NCBI GenBank assembly: GCA_012519465.1
Contig: JAAYQD010000074.1
Location: forward strand, 1-12,561
Direction of reading: 5' to 3'
DNA length: 12,561 nucleotides
Source of the DNA: Candidatus Cloacimonadota bacterium
GTDB taxonomy: Bacteria; Cloacimonadota; Cloacimonadia; Cloacimonadales; Cloacimonadaceae
Shown here: in pieces, positions 1 to 8,021 of the stretch
Numbering within the stretch: the stretch's first letter is position 1
How the letters are laid out: every line of letters starts with the position of its first letter
Made by a program: the position numbers and the translations under genes
Notes under the pieces: model-generated
The model's input: the letters and a program-made list of their open reading frames with translations, nothing else
Databases searched by the model: none
Told to the model about the DNA's origin: nothing

Positions 1-1288
1 GGGTGAATGCCATCAAAAGACCGATGGTGATCACGTTGCGCAGAATCTGCCCGCCACCATACCAGATGATGAGCGCCACGGCAATCTGTGAAGATACGTG
101 GATGATGGGACGGAAAAAGGCAAACAGCCGCAGTTGTTTGAATGATGCCTTAAAATAATCCTGGTTGATATCGGCAAATTCCTGACGCTTCACCCTGTAT
201 TGGTTGAAGAGCTGGATTATCTTTTGGCCGCTGATATGCTCTGCCAAAGTGGCATTCAAGGCTGCCAGATGCTTTCTCACTTCCCTATATATCACACGCG
301 TACGGCGCCTGAATTCGGAGATCATAAAGATCAAGAACGGCAGGATGGTAAAGCTGACCAATGCCAGCTTCCAATCCAAGACCAACATCAGTACCACGAT
401 GGTCACGATCATGAAAGCATCCTGGATGATATTGATCACACCTGATGCCAACATCTCGTCTATGGCGCGGATATCGTTCGTAACCCGCGTCACCAGCCTG
501 CCCACGGGATTCACATCAAAAAACTTGACCGGCATCTTTTGCAGGTGGGCAAATACATCATGCCTCAGATCGTTCATCGCCATCTGAGAATAATAGGCAG
601 TGATCACGCTTTGCGCATATCCGCCCACAAATCTGAACAGAATGATGCCAAAAAAGATCAATGCCAGCCACATTAGCTGTCTGGCTGCTTCGGTGCGCAC
701 AGCCAAGCGGTCTTTGCCCGGCATTTTGTCCACCAAATCACGCGGCGCCGCCAGCTTGCCTTGCCCTATGGCAAACCATCCATCAATGCCACCTTTTCTG
801 GCATTGGGCTGCTCTATTTCAGGCATATAGTTACTTAGCTTGTCCCTGTGCTCAGGTTTGTCTTCAATCAGGTAAACTGTCTTTGCGCTCAACAGCCCGT
901 GTTCCTTCAGCTCTTCCAAATCACTCTTATTGATGCGGTTTCTATCTTTGGCACTCAAGATCAGGATGCCATTATCACCATTTTTATACTGCACCAGCTT
1001 GAGGTTGCTATATTTATCACAAAAGCCATCCAGCTCTGCAGAAGTGTCAAAAATGGCAATTGATTTGTCTGATACAATATGATCATCGATGGCTGAACGC
1101 TGGATCAGAGGCAGGATCACCTCCGCCACCGCCACCGTCATCAATATCAGAAAGGAGATGATTACCCATTTCAGATAGGGCGTCAGATAGATAAGCAGCT
1201 TGCCATATAGGCGTCTGTCATAGATTTTCCCCTTTACGTCGTCATCTTGGAAAATCCCGTGGCCTCTGCCACCACCGCCGAACATCAT
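1..1288 (-). CDS. ABC exporter half-transporter with extra domain between TM1 and TM2 (partial, 3' end outside window)
   Basis: The frame is open from ATG at 1288 to the window edge, giving 429 residues: the membrane domain of a type IV (MsbA-like) ABC exporter. The nucleotide-binding domain lies beyond position 1. TM1 is about residues 41-63, followed by the family motif QRSAIDDHIV. Instead of a short loop, some 130 mostly hydrophilic residues (about 72-200) precede TM2 (about 205-230). Then come NDLRHDVFAHLQ and PVGRLVTRVTNDI, the usual coupling-helix region of this family. The start overlaps the stop of the upstream exporter gene in an ATGA junction, and the SD GGGGAGG sits just before it. 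The N-terminus is glycine-rich (MMFGGGGRG). The overlap implies translational coupling and a heterodimer. Since the partner has a degenerate ATPase residue, this half should carry the catalytic Glu, but that part is not visible. Substrate unknown. Confidence 0.95.
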   Translation of the reverse strand, partial: MMFGGGGRGHGIFQDDDVKGKIYDRRLYGKLLIYLTPYLKWVIISFLILMTVAVAEVILPLIQRSAIDDHIVSDKSIAIFDTSAELDGFCDKYSNLKLVQYKNGDNGILILSAKDRNRINKSDLEELKEHGLLSAKTVYLIEDKPEHRDKLSNYMPEIEQPNARKGGIDGWFAIGQGKLAAPRDLVDKMPGKDRLAVRTEAARQLMWLALIFFGIILFRFVGGYAQSVITAYYSQMAMNDLRHDVFAHLQKMPVKFFDVNPVGRLVTRVTNDIRAIDEMLASGVINIIQDAFMIVTIVVLMLVLDWKLALVSFTILPFLIFMISEFRRRTRVIYREVRKHLAALNATLAEHISGQKIIQLFNQYRVKRQEFADINQDYFKASFKQLRLFAFFRPIIHVSSQIAVALIIWYGGGQILRNVITIGLLMAFT

Positions 1289-3036
1289 ATCTCCTCCCCT
1301 TCCAATCTGGCGCGAATGCGTTGCTTTTCAAACAAGTCGCGATACAGTCCGTTGAGCTCCAACAGGCTTTGATGATTGCCACTTTCGCGGATATCTCCAT
1401 CGCCCAATACTATGATTTGATCAGCATGCTGGATGGAGGAAATACGGTGGGCAATAATAATCGTGGTCTTTCCTTCGCGAACCTTGATCAGCTCCTCCAG
1501 GATAAAGCGTTCCGTCTTGGTATCCACTGCAGAAAGCGCATCATCCAAGATCAAGATCTGCGGATCAGTAAGCAGTGCCCGGGCTATTGCCACACGCTGT
1601 TTCTGTCCGCCGGAGAGGGTGAGCCCACGCTCTCCCACCACCGTCTCAAATTTATGTTCAAATTCCATAATCTCATCATACACCTGAGCGATGCGGGCAG
1701 CGTTATACACATCCTCGTTGCTGCTTTCCGGCTTGCCCAAACGGATGTTATCCGCAATGGATTCGGAAAAGAGGAAGATATCCTGAGGCACCAACACCAT
1801 ATCTCTGCGCAATACATTCAAGGGAATGCTCTGCAGGGGTTTGCCATCGATAAACACCGTGCCGGGAGGCGGATCATACACCCGTGCCAAAAGCTCGATC
1901 AGCGTGGTTTTGCCACAGCCCGTGGGCCCCACCAATGCCATTGTCTTACCATTGGCAATGCAGGTGGTGATATTGTTGAATATCCAAGGCAGGTTTTCGC
2001 CATATCTAAAGCTGAGGCCCCCTATTTCTATGGAGCCTTCCAAAGAGGTAATGCTTTCATCCGCCTCTTTATCAGAGATTTCCGGCTGCACCACAAAGAT
2101 TTCGTTCAATCTCTTCAGCGATGCAGTTCCCCTCTGATACATATCCACTATCCAGCCAATGGCTATCATCGGCCACACCAGCATGCCCAGGTATTGGAAA
2201 AAGGCGATAAATTCACCAATGGTGATTTCACCACGGATAGCGGCACGTCCGCCAAAAAAGAGCGTGATGATCACAGATATGCTGATAATAAAGCCCTGGA
2301 AGGGATGGAAGAAACCGGCAATCTTGGCCAGCTTGATATTGTTTTTCACAAAGTTCATGGATACTTCATCCACTTTCTCCAGCTCGCTATCTTCCTGCAC
2401 AAAAGCCTTCACCACACGGATGCCGGAGATGCTCTCCTGAATCTTGCCAGACATATCAGAAAAGCTGCCCTGCACTTCACGGAAGGTCTTGTGCATCTTT
2501 TTGCCAAAAATACCGATGGTGATGGAGAGGATGGGCATGGGTATCACAGCCAAAGCGGTAAGCCGCCAATTGATCACGCCCATAAAGCTGAAAGAGGCAA
2601 TGGTCATCAACACTATGTCCATCGCCGCTATCAGCCCCATGCCAAACAGCATGCGCACAGCGTTCAGATCGTTAGTGGCGTGCGCCATCAAATCACCGAT
2701 TTTGCTCTGGTTAAAAAAGTTTTGGCTCAAGCGCAACAGATGATCATAAAAATCCTGCCGCAAATGACGCTCTATCACATAGGAATTGCCAATGATGAGT
2801 GTGCGCCAAAAATAACGCAACACCATCACGGCAATCGCCATGCCGAATATCAATAATCCAATCCAGATCAGGCTTGTTTCGTTCACCGTGCGTTCCTGGA
2901 TTCCGTCTATGGCATATTGCATCACCTTGGGAGCTGCCAGTTGCACTATATCCACCAAGATCAGCATTCCTATGCCACCCAATATCTTGCCATAACTCTT
3001 TTTGAGATATGGAAGGATGGAGTCGAATGTTCGCAT
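1285..3036 (-). CDS. ABC exporter half-transporter with degenerate catalytic site (TM287/BmrC-like)
   Basis: This 583-residue protein is a complete exporter half: a six-helix membrane domain (about 1-320) and a nucleotide-binding domain (about 334-583). Visible motifs are Walker A GPTGCGKT (370-377), Q-loop Gln418, signature LSGGQ (474-478), Walker B ILILD (494-498), D-loop SAVD (502-505) and switch His530. Residue 499, normally the catalytic Glu after Walker B, is Asp (codon GAT, 1540-1542). Asp here is typical of the degenerate half of heterodimeric exporters such as TM287/288 and BmrCD, so one of the two ATP sites should be slow or inactive. The ATG at 3036 has the SD GGAG at proper spacing. 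The gene overlaps the next exporter gene by 4 bp. Drug, lipid or peptide export is possible; the substrate cannot be read from the sequence. Confidence 0.97.
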   Translation of the reverse strand: MRTFDSILPYLKKSYGKILGGIGMLILVDIVQLAAPKVMQYAIDGIQERTVNETSLIWIGLLIFGMAIAVMVLRYFWRTLIIGNSYVIERHLRQDFYDHLLRLSQNFFNQSKIGDLMAHATNDLNAVRMLFGMGLIAAMDIVLMTIASFSFMGVINWRLTALAVIPMPILSITIGIFGKKMHKTFREVQGSFSDMSGKIQESISGIRVVKAFVQEDSELEKVDEVSMNFVKNNIKLAKIAGFFHPFQGFIISISVIITLFFGGRAAIRGEITIGEFIAFFQYLGMLVWPMIAIGWIVDMYQRGTASLKRLNEIFVVQPEISDKEADESITSLEGSIEIGGLSFRYGENLPWIFNNITTCIANGKTMALVGPTGCGKTTLIELLARVYDPPPGTVFIDGKPLQSIPLNVLRRDMVLVPQDIFLFSESIADNIRLGKPESSNEDVYNAARIAQVYDEIMEFEHKFETVVGERGLTLSGGQKQRVAIARALLTDPQILILDDALSAVDTKTERFILEELIKVREGKTTIIIAHRISSIQHADQIIVLGDGDIRESGNHQSLLELNGLYRDLFEKQRIRARLEGEEI

Positions 3037-3053
3037 CTATTCTCCGTTATTGT

Positions 3054-3126
3054 TTTTTATCAGCTAAGACCAGGTGTGATTGGAGGAAGGGAGCAACCCA
3101 TCAAACATGGCATCAGCTGATAAAAA
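3054..3126 (-). promoter_or_regulatory. Structured leader upstream of the ABC exporter operon (12-bp inverted repeat)
   Basis: TTTTTATCAGCT (3054-3065) and its exact complement AGCTGATAAAAA (3115-3126) enclose a 49-nt loop just 18 bp before the exporter start. The right arm also overlaps the self-complementary ATCAGCTGAT (3112-3121), so two alternative folds are possible. On the transcript the loop holds two CUCC stretches that could pair with the GGAG of the exporter SD. A 17-codon open frame starts at the ATG reading from 3114 and stops inside the second arm, but has no SD. I recognise no known riboswitch consensus. A regulatory role is inference. Confidence 0.4.
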
Positions 3127-3134
3127 CATCACTC

Positions 3135-3156
3135 GGATACTATCCCCAAAGTATCC
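3135..3156 (-). terminator. Small hairpin in the gap between the two minus-strand operons
   Basis: GGATACT (3135-3141) and AGTATCC (3150-3156) form a 7-bp stem with an 8-nt loop. On the minus strand a run of five T follows after about nine bases, too far for a classical terminator. It may be part of the exporter leader or a weak terminator or attenuator. Confidence 0.3.
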
Positions 3157-3171
3157 AAATATATAGAAGAG

Positions 3172-3207
3172 GGCAAGCTGTTAAGTTGTGCATCCCAACA
3201 GCTTGCC
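3172..3207 (-). terminator. Perfect 11-bp hairpin after the purS-to-KOW-protein gene cluster
   Basis: GGCAAGCTGTT (3172-3182) and AACAGCTTGCC (3197-3207) are perfect complements around a 14-nt loop. The hairpin lies 14 bp past the stop codon at 3221, where an end-of-operon terminator is expected. It lacks a following U-run (the transcript continues CUCUUCUAUAUAUUU), so it may be a weak intrinsic terminator or a 3'-end stabilising stem. Confidence 0.55.
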
Positions 3208-3220
3208 GATTTATTATGCC

Positions 3221-4357
3221 TTAGGTAGTGGAGGCAATTACTTCCACATTGGCCCTGGGCAGGCTAATCTTGGTGCCATCTTCAAATTCTGCTTCCAGAA
3301 TGCGCACCAGGGTCTCAGATTGTACCTTGGTAAGCTGCTCTGGCAAACCAGTCACCTTGGCAATCTGTCCAAAATGAGGCTGCCTGATCACGCGGATGAG
3401 GGTGCCGGGCTCCAATACGGGCAGGCTTTCTTCCTGGCTTTGCAATTCCGTCTCTTCAAAATCAAGAGGAATCACGATTTCAGGGCGGATCACGCCGGCG
3501 CGAATCTGGGTGCGGCCGTGGATGCTGGTCTTTTTGCCATCAAAGCGTTTCAGCAGATCAAAGGTCTTCTGAGCCATGTCGATCTTGCCAAAACCCTCTG
3601 TACACACGATGGTAAGCCCTATTTTCTCATGACCGGTGATCGCCACGCCAATATCATAGCCCAAGAGCTTTTTGATATCCTGGTCGTCGATACCACCGGT
3701 GATGATGGCCTTCACGCCGTGTTTGCGGGCTGCATCTATCACCTCAAATCTCACAAATGCTCCTGCCACAATCACCTTGTCACGGCAGGATTCATCTATC
3801 TTGTTAATATCCAAATCCTCATGTGGAGAGGTTGCCAGCATTTTCAGCTCGCCAACCGTCTCGTCTCCCACGCCAAATATACCTTGGATGTAAGCGCTTT
3901 TATTCTCAATCACCACGCCTTCTTCGGGGATCACCTCTGTAACCACGCCATCCAAAAATGCTTTTACCTGCACGGGGATGCGGGGCTCTCGCAGTAGCAC
4001 CTGCCCGGTCACGGCGGAGATGCTTTCCACCTCGCCATCCACGGGAGAGTGCACTGTGTTTTTGAGGATTCCCAATCCAAAGAGTCCCTTGTTTTCTGCC
4101 AACACGGTCTTCTTGGTAATCTGCTGGCCCGGCTCCACTTTGATAAAGGTAGCTAATTGAGCGGGAGTAACCCCCAGCTTGTTGGCAAGGTTAAAAGGTA
4201 CCACTTTGCCGGGTAACAGAGTCTCTGCCACCACGTCTTCCGCCTTCACCTTATCGCCTTTTTTTACCAAAACGCTGCCCTTGAGCGGAAGCAAGCGTTC
4301 TTTTTTGAGGAAGATGCTTTCTGTTACTGTAAGTCCTGCTGAGTATGCTTGTGCCAT
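3221..4357 (-). CDS. Conserved barrel-sandwich/KOW-like protein paired with the MutL-family ATPase
   Basis: I do not recognise a named family for this 378-residue soluble protein. The N-terminal part (about 18-55, KGSVLVKKGDKVKAEDVVAE) and a second stretch (about 102-150, VHSPVDGEVESISAVTGQVL) look like barrel-sandwich hybrid folds of the kind seen in biotinyl/lipoyl and RnfC-type domains. There is no carrier lysine in an MKM-type motif, so it is not obviously a swinging arm. A middle alpha/beta part (about 190-260) contains VKAIITGGIDDQDIKKLLG and GVAITGHEKIGLTIVCTEG. The C-terminus (about 316-375, LEPGTLIRVIRQPHFGQIAK) resembles a KOW/SH3-like barrel. The ATG follows a strong SD GGGAGG and lies 12 bp after the MutL-family gene, so the two are probably co-translated partners. 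No signal peptide or membrane segment is seen. A role as partner or scaffold of the ATPase is inference. Confidence 0.8.
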   Translation of the reverse strand: MAQAYSAGLTVTESIFLKKERLLPLKGSVLVKKGDKVKAEDVVAETLLPGKVVPFNLANKLGVTPAQLATFIKVEPGQQITKKTVLAENKGLFGLGILKNTVHSPVDGEVESISAVTGQVLLREPRIPVQVKAFLDGVVTEVIPEEGVVIENKSAYIQGIFGVGDETVGELKMLATSPHEDLDINKIDESCRDKVIVAGAFVRFEVIDAARKHGVKAIITGGIDDQDIKKLLGYDIGVAITGHEKIGLTIVCTEGFGKIDMAQKTFDLLKRFDGKKTSIHGRTQIRAGVIRPEIVIPLDFEETELQSQEESLPVLEPGTLIRVIRQPHFGQIAKVTGLPEQLTKVQSETLVRILEAEFEDGTKISLPRANVEVIASTT

Positions 4358-4369
4358 TTTATCCTCCCT

Positions 4370-6232
4370 TTATACCAATATCGTCTCTGGATATGCATCA
4401 AATTCGCGCATCCATTTTTTGAGATATTCTATTCTTTGTTGTTTTTCGGTGGGAATGCCAAAAGGACGGCGCCCACGTGTATCCAATACTATGCCCACCA
4501 CTCCGCCATGCAGATCGATGTGCAATTCTTTATTCTTTTCTTCATCCAAGATCAAGCCGCCGGAGGTTTTGAGCGTGGCTTTTGCCACTTCTCCCACTCC
4601 CAGGGGGATGAGGCGAACTTCGCCATAGGGGATTTCTTCTTCAAACACCTTGCCATCGGGCAGTTCGATCTTGGCATGAAGGGCTTTTTTGCCAATCTTG
4701 CCTCTGCCAACCGGCGCCACGCAAGAGCCCAGATACACCATACAGTCTTTGCGAAACACTTCGGTGGCTGCCTTGGTGCTGATCTCGGATAGCACGCCCA
4801 GATGGGGCATCATAAAGATGCTATCCACTGCCAGGCGTGTGATTCCCTCTGGCAGGAAGGCGTCGATCAGCATCATCGCAGTCTGATTTCTGCGGGGAGC
4901 GTGAGACAAAACGCCTCCACTGCCCACCAACAGATCCAGGGTCATCATATCCACGATGGTGGCTCCGGATGTGCTTTGGCTGAACGCCTCAGAGATATCG
5001 CGCTGCCTCTGCATCCCTTTCAGGCTGCTGGCAAATTGCTTGTGCTGTTCCAAAGCCAGGCGCAGGGCTTCCTTGGCGATGGCTTGTTCCAACACCAATT
5101 CCTCCAACAGAGAGGGGATGGTGGTGGGACGTATCATCTTGTTTTTTATCATGTTGCGCAGTTCGCTTTCGTTGATATCAAAGGGAACCCAGCGCATGAT
5201 GTTTTCCAAACCGGCGGATGCCAATACATTGGAGATACTGTAGCTCATGCCCAGGTTTGCGCTCACTGTGCGGTTGAATACAAATTCTTCGGTAAATACA
5301 GAAAATACGTCTGTGGTTGCTCCACCGATATCCACGCCCATCACCTCGATGCTCTCATCCTTGGCAATGGTTTGCATGATATTGCCCACTGCTGCGGGTG
5401 TGGGCATAATGGGCACATTTTTGTGATCCGGTCCCATGGTCCATTTCATCAGTTTGTCATAGCCGGGAGCCTGTTGCATCACGTGTTCCATAAATAGATC
5501 GTGAATCTTGTCACGGGCAGGACCCAGGTTTTCTGTTTCCAGCTTGGGACGGATGTTGTCTGTCATTATCAATTCCACCTTGTCTTTCAGGGTTTCCTTG
5601 ATATTCTCCTGGGCTTCTTTGTTTCCGGCATAAATCACGGGCAGCTTGTATCCGGCACCCAAGCGGGGTCTGGGGTCTGCACCGCTCACCAATTCCGCCA
5701 TTTCCACCACGTGTTTCACGGTGCCGCCATCTTCGCCACCTGCCATCAGGATCATATCCGGACGCAATTGGCGGATGCGCTCAATCTTTTCGTGGTTCAT
5801 ACGCTTGTCGTTGGAGGCGATGAGATCCATCACGATGGCTCCTGCGCCCAAAGCGGCGCGCTCGGCACTTTCTCCTGTCATGGAAGCCACCACACCGGTC
5901 ACCATCATCTGCAATCCACCACCGGCAGAGGATGTGGATACATAGGCATCCACGCCCACATCGCCTTGACGGGGGATCACAAATTCACCGTTTTCCATAA
6001 ACTTGATATTGGGGTTGTTATATTTCAAACGTGCCAATTCTTCCAATTCCTGGGTGGCATTTATCACACCCTTGGTCACGTCGTTAAGTGGAGCCTCCAC
6101 TGTGGTGGGAGCCTCGCCACGGATGGTTTGGCGATATTCGCCATCCACCCATTCAATCAGGATAGCCTTGGTTGTTGTGCTGCCACAGTCTGTGGCCACG
6201 ATGCGGGTAAGGCGTTTCTCATCGTATTGCAT
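4370..6232 (-). CDS. MutL/GlmL-family ATPase (glutamate mutase L-like; cobalamin-mutase reactivase type)
   Basis: This 620-residue protein belongs to the MutL/GlmL family, actin-like (ASKHA-fold) ATPases found with adenosylcobalamin-dependent glutamate mutase and related aminomutases. Family members are thought to help reactivate the mutase. Visible signatures are a phosphate-1 loop ATDCGSTTTK (13-22), SSAGGGLQMMVTGVV (101-115), ILMAGGEDGGT (161-171), a phosphate-2 loop GVDIGGATTDVF (299-310) and LLVGSGGVLSHAPRRN (434-449). It is longer than the roughly 460-residue clostridial proteins. The extra part is a C-terminal beta-rich region (about 495-590, with GGVVGIVLDTRGRRP). SD GGAGG lies 5 nt before the ATG. 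It follows the small basic-tail gene by 11 bp and precedes the KOW-like gene by 12 bp. No mutase gene is in the window, so the client enzyme is unknown. Confidence 0.9.
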   Translation of the reverse strand: MQYDEKRLTRIVATDCGSTTTKAILIEWVDGEYRQTIRGEAPTTVEAPLNDVTKGVINATQELEELARLKYNNPNIKFMENGEFVIPRQGDVGVDAYVSTSSAGGGLQMMVTGVVASMTGESAERAALGAGAIVMDLIASNDKRMNHEKIERIRQLRPDMILMAGGEDGGTVKHVVEMAELVSGADPRPRLGAGYKLPVIYAGNKEAQENIKETLKDKVELIMTDNIRPKLETENLGPARDKIHDLFMEHVMQQAPGYDKLMKWTMGPDHKNVPIMPTPAAVGNIMQTIAKDESIEVMGVDIGGATTDVFSVFTEEFVFNRTVSANLGMSYSISNVLASAGLENIMRWVPFDINESELRNMIKNKMIRPTTIPSLLEELVLEQAIAKEALRLALEQHKQFASSLKGMQRQRDISEAFSQSTSGATIVDMMTLDLLVGSGGVLSHAPRRNQTAMMLIDAFLPEGITRLAVDSIFMMPHLGVLSEISTKAATEVFRKDCMVYLGSCVAPVGRGKIGKKALHAKIELPDGKVFEEEIPYGEVRLIPLGVGEVAKATLKTSGGLILDEEKNKELHIDLHGGVVGIVLDTRGRRPFGIPTEKQQRIEYLKKWMREFDAYPETILV

Positions 6233-6243
6233 TATACCTCCGC

Positions 6244-6654
6244 TTATTCAGCTTTTTTATCTTTTATCTTCAAAATCTTGGCAAAAAACTGGCGACGCCG
6301 GGCCTTGCGTCTCTTGCGCTTGAGCCTGGCGGCTGCACGGCGATCGCGGTTGATCTCCTCATCCAGCTCATCCATCCGTGCCACCAATTTCTTCAAATTC
6401 TCTTCATCTTGCATCATCAGCGCAAACTGCTGATACTTTTTGGAATCAAACAATATCTCGGCAAAAGGCAATATAAAATACAATGCCTGGCTGCCTATGC
6501 TGTGCAAGGGACGCAGGGATTCTATCATCATGATCCCCGCTGCGGCAAAGTGACGCTCTGCCACAAACCTTGCCACGCGCTCGATCATATCCGCAGCTTC
6601 GGCAGGATCAATCTGCACCAGCAGGTCTTGATATTCATGCTTTTTAAAATTCAT
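6244..6654 (-). CDS. Small conserved protein of unknown function with a highly basic C-terminal tail
   Basis: The 136-residue product has a helical N-terminal part (about 1-100) with a motif-like stretch AAGIMMIESLRPLHSIGSQAL (39-58 region) and FAEILFDSKKYQQFALMM, followed by an acidic helix (NLKKLVARMDELDEE). It ends in a Lys/Arg-rich tail (about 102-134, including RLKRKRRKARRR) that could bind nucleic acid or membrane phospholipid. Similar small proteins with an ES..RPL..IGSQAL core feel familiar to me from other bacterial phyla, but I know no assigned function. The ATG overlaps the ComF-family stop by 4 bp (ATGA), and GAGGGCGG upstream serves as SD, so it is a real member of the operon. 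No signal peptide; the segment around SQALYFILPFAEILF is only moderately hydrophobic. Confidence 0.85.
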   Translation of the reverse strand: MNFKKHEYQDLLVQIDPAEAADMIERVARFVAERHFAAAGIMMIESLRPLHSIGSQALYFILPFAEILFDSKKYQQFALMMQDEENLKKLVARMDELDEEINRDRRAAARLKRKRRKARRRQFFAKILKIKDKKAE

Positions 6655-7376
6655 ACCGCCCTCGCTGCCGTAAGCACCGATACACTGCTGGCACCGTTTT
6701 CCAAAAACAATTCACTGATCTTATTCACCGTGGTGCCGGTGGTGAATACATCATCTATCAATAGCACTTTCGCATTCGCCACGTCTTTGCCTCTGCACAG
6801 GGAAAACGCCCTGTCCAGGTTGTGTTCGCGCTCTTGTTTATTCAGATGGGTCTGGCTTTTTGTGTGGCGGTGTCTTTTGCACAAAACGGCATAATCGATC
6901 CCCACCAACTTGCTCAATTCTCGGGCGATAATCTCAGATTGGTTATAGCCGCGCTCCCGCTTTCTTACAAAATGAAGAGGAACAGGAGTGATCACATCAC
7001 AATCCTTGAACGAGGGTTCACTATCAATCACATCCGCCATGGCATGGGCAAACCACTTGCCAATCATGGGATAGGATTCATATTTGAAAGAATGTATAAA
7101 ATTGCGGATACACCCCAAATACATATATGGTGCGCGGGCAAGCCAAAACAAAGCTTCAGTATCCAGGCAAAAAGGACAGTGACCGCCACTCAAACTTGTG
7201 CCACACACGTCGCAGATATCCTCATCCTGTTTTTGGATTGCAGCCAGACACTGGGCACACAGATATTTTTGGGATGCCGACAGCCTGGCTCCACAACCAA
7301 AACAGAGGGGCGGCAAAACAAGATCAACCAGAGGCCGCAAAATAGCTCTGCAACGCTTTGAATAACTGCGTTCCAT
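6651..7376 (-). CDS. comF: ComF family protein: zinc-finger plus phosphoribosyltransferase
   Basis: The 241 residues show the ComF layout. At the N-terminus four CxxC pairs (Cys25/28, 40/43, 55/58, 67/70) should bind zinc. They are followed by a type I phosphoribosyltransferase domain with VPLHFVRKRERGYNQSEIIA (133-152) and the PRPP loop VLLIDDVFTTGTT (204-216). In naturally competent bacteria ComF relatives act in uptake or handling of single-stranded DNA, while many homologues have no proven role. The ATG used here lies 53 bp inside the 3' end of purQ, with only a weak AGG directly before it. A TTG at 7340 would remove most of the overlap and leave the zinc cysteines intact, so the start is uncertain. 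The stop overlaps the next gene (ATGA). Confidence 0.93.
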   Translation of the reverse strand: MERSYSKRCRAILRPLVDLVLPPLCFGCGARLSASQKYLCAQCLAAIQKQDEDICDVCGTSLSGGHCPFCLDTEALFWLARAPYMYLGCIRNFIHSFKYESYPMIGKWFAHAMADVIDSEPSFKDCDVITPVPLHFVRKRERGYNQSEIIARELSKLVGIDYAVLCKRHRHTKSQTHLNKQEREHNLDRAFSLCRGKDVANAKVLLIDDVFTTGTTVNKISELFLENGASSVSVLTAARAV

Positions 7377-8019
7377 CCTGAGATTTAAGCCCTGGAAATG
7401 CAGCGCGTTCCGGATGGGGCATCATCCCCAATACTCGTTTGTTGGCACTGCAAATGCCTGCAATATTATTGAGTGAACCGTTGGGGTTGGCATCTGTATT
7501 CACATTGCCAAATTCATCGCTATATCTAAATAGCACCCGCTCATTATCTTCCAGCTCTTGCAAGCCGGCAGCATCGATATGAAAATTACCTTCTTTATGG
7601 GCTATGGGGATATCCAAAACTGTGCCGGCGGCAATCCCATGCGTCCAGGGGCTATTGGGATGTTCCACCCTGATATGGCGGTGTTCACAGATAAAATCCA
7701 GCCCGATATTTATCATCAGGGTTCCCGGCAAAAGACCGCATTCTGTAAGTATCTGAAACCCATTGCAAAGCCCCAATACCATCCCGCCTTTGCGGGCATA
7801 TTCAATCACTTCTGCCACCACTGGAGAATACTTTGCCAAAGCACCGCCGCGCAGATAATCACCATAAGCGGAGCCCCCTGCAAATACCACCAAATCTGGG
7901 TTTTTCAGATCCCTGTCCTGGTGCCACACAAGCGTGGCATCATCACCAAACTGACTAAACACTTCAATGGTATCATGATCGCAATTGGTGCCTGGAAATG
8001 TGATAACACTTACTTTCAA
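7324..8019 (-). CDS. purQ: Phosphoribosylformylglycinamidine synthase, glutaminase subunit PurQ
   Basis: The 231-residue class I glutamine amidotransferase supplies ammonia for the FGAM synthase step of purine synthesis. The catalytic Cys85 lies in GLCNGFQIL and the dyad His202/Glu204 in MPHPER. The N-terminus VSVITFPGTNCDHDT and AGGSAYGDYLRGGAL (47-61) match PurQ, the latter varying slightly from the usual GGFSYGDYLR. The start is TTG (8019-8017), 2 bp after the purS stop, with GGAG about 6 nt upstream inside the purS end. This TTG gives the normal PurQ N-terminus, and the non-ATG start suggests expression coupled to purS. PurQ works with PurS and a small-type PurL, and purL is not in this window. 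Confidence 0.98.
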   Translation of the reverse strand: MKVSVITFPGTNCDHDTIEVFSQFGDDATLVWHQDRDLKNPDLVVFAGGSAYGDYLRGGALAKYSPVVAEVIEYARKGGMVLGLCNGFQILTECGLLPGTLMINIGLDFICEHRHIRVEHPNSPWTHGIAAGTVLDIPIAHKEGNFHIDAAGLQELEDNERVLFRYSDEFGNVNTDANPNGSLNNIAGICSANKRVLGMMPHPERAAFPGLKSQDGTQLFKALQSYFAASG

Positions 8020-8021
8020 CG

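Noticed and set aside
1321..2856. Very long plus-strand open frame (511 codons) opposite the ABC exporter gene
   Set aside because: Antisense shadow: the product is His/Gln-rich without domains, while the minus strand carries all ABC motifs.
3037..3220. Known riboswitch or T-box in the exporter leader
   Set aside because: I could not match any conserved core (no T-box UGGN motif with specifier stem, no recognisable cobalamin, SAM or guanidine core).
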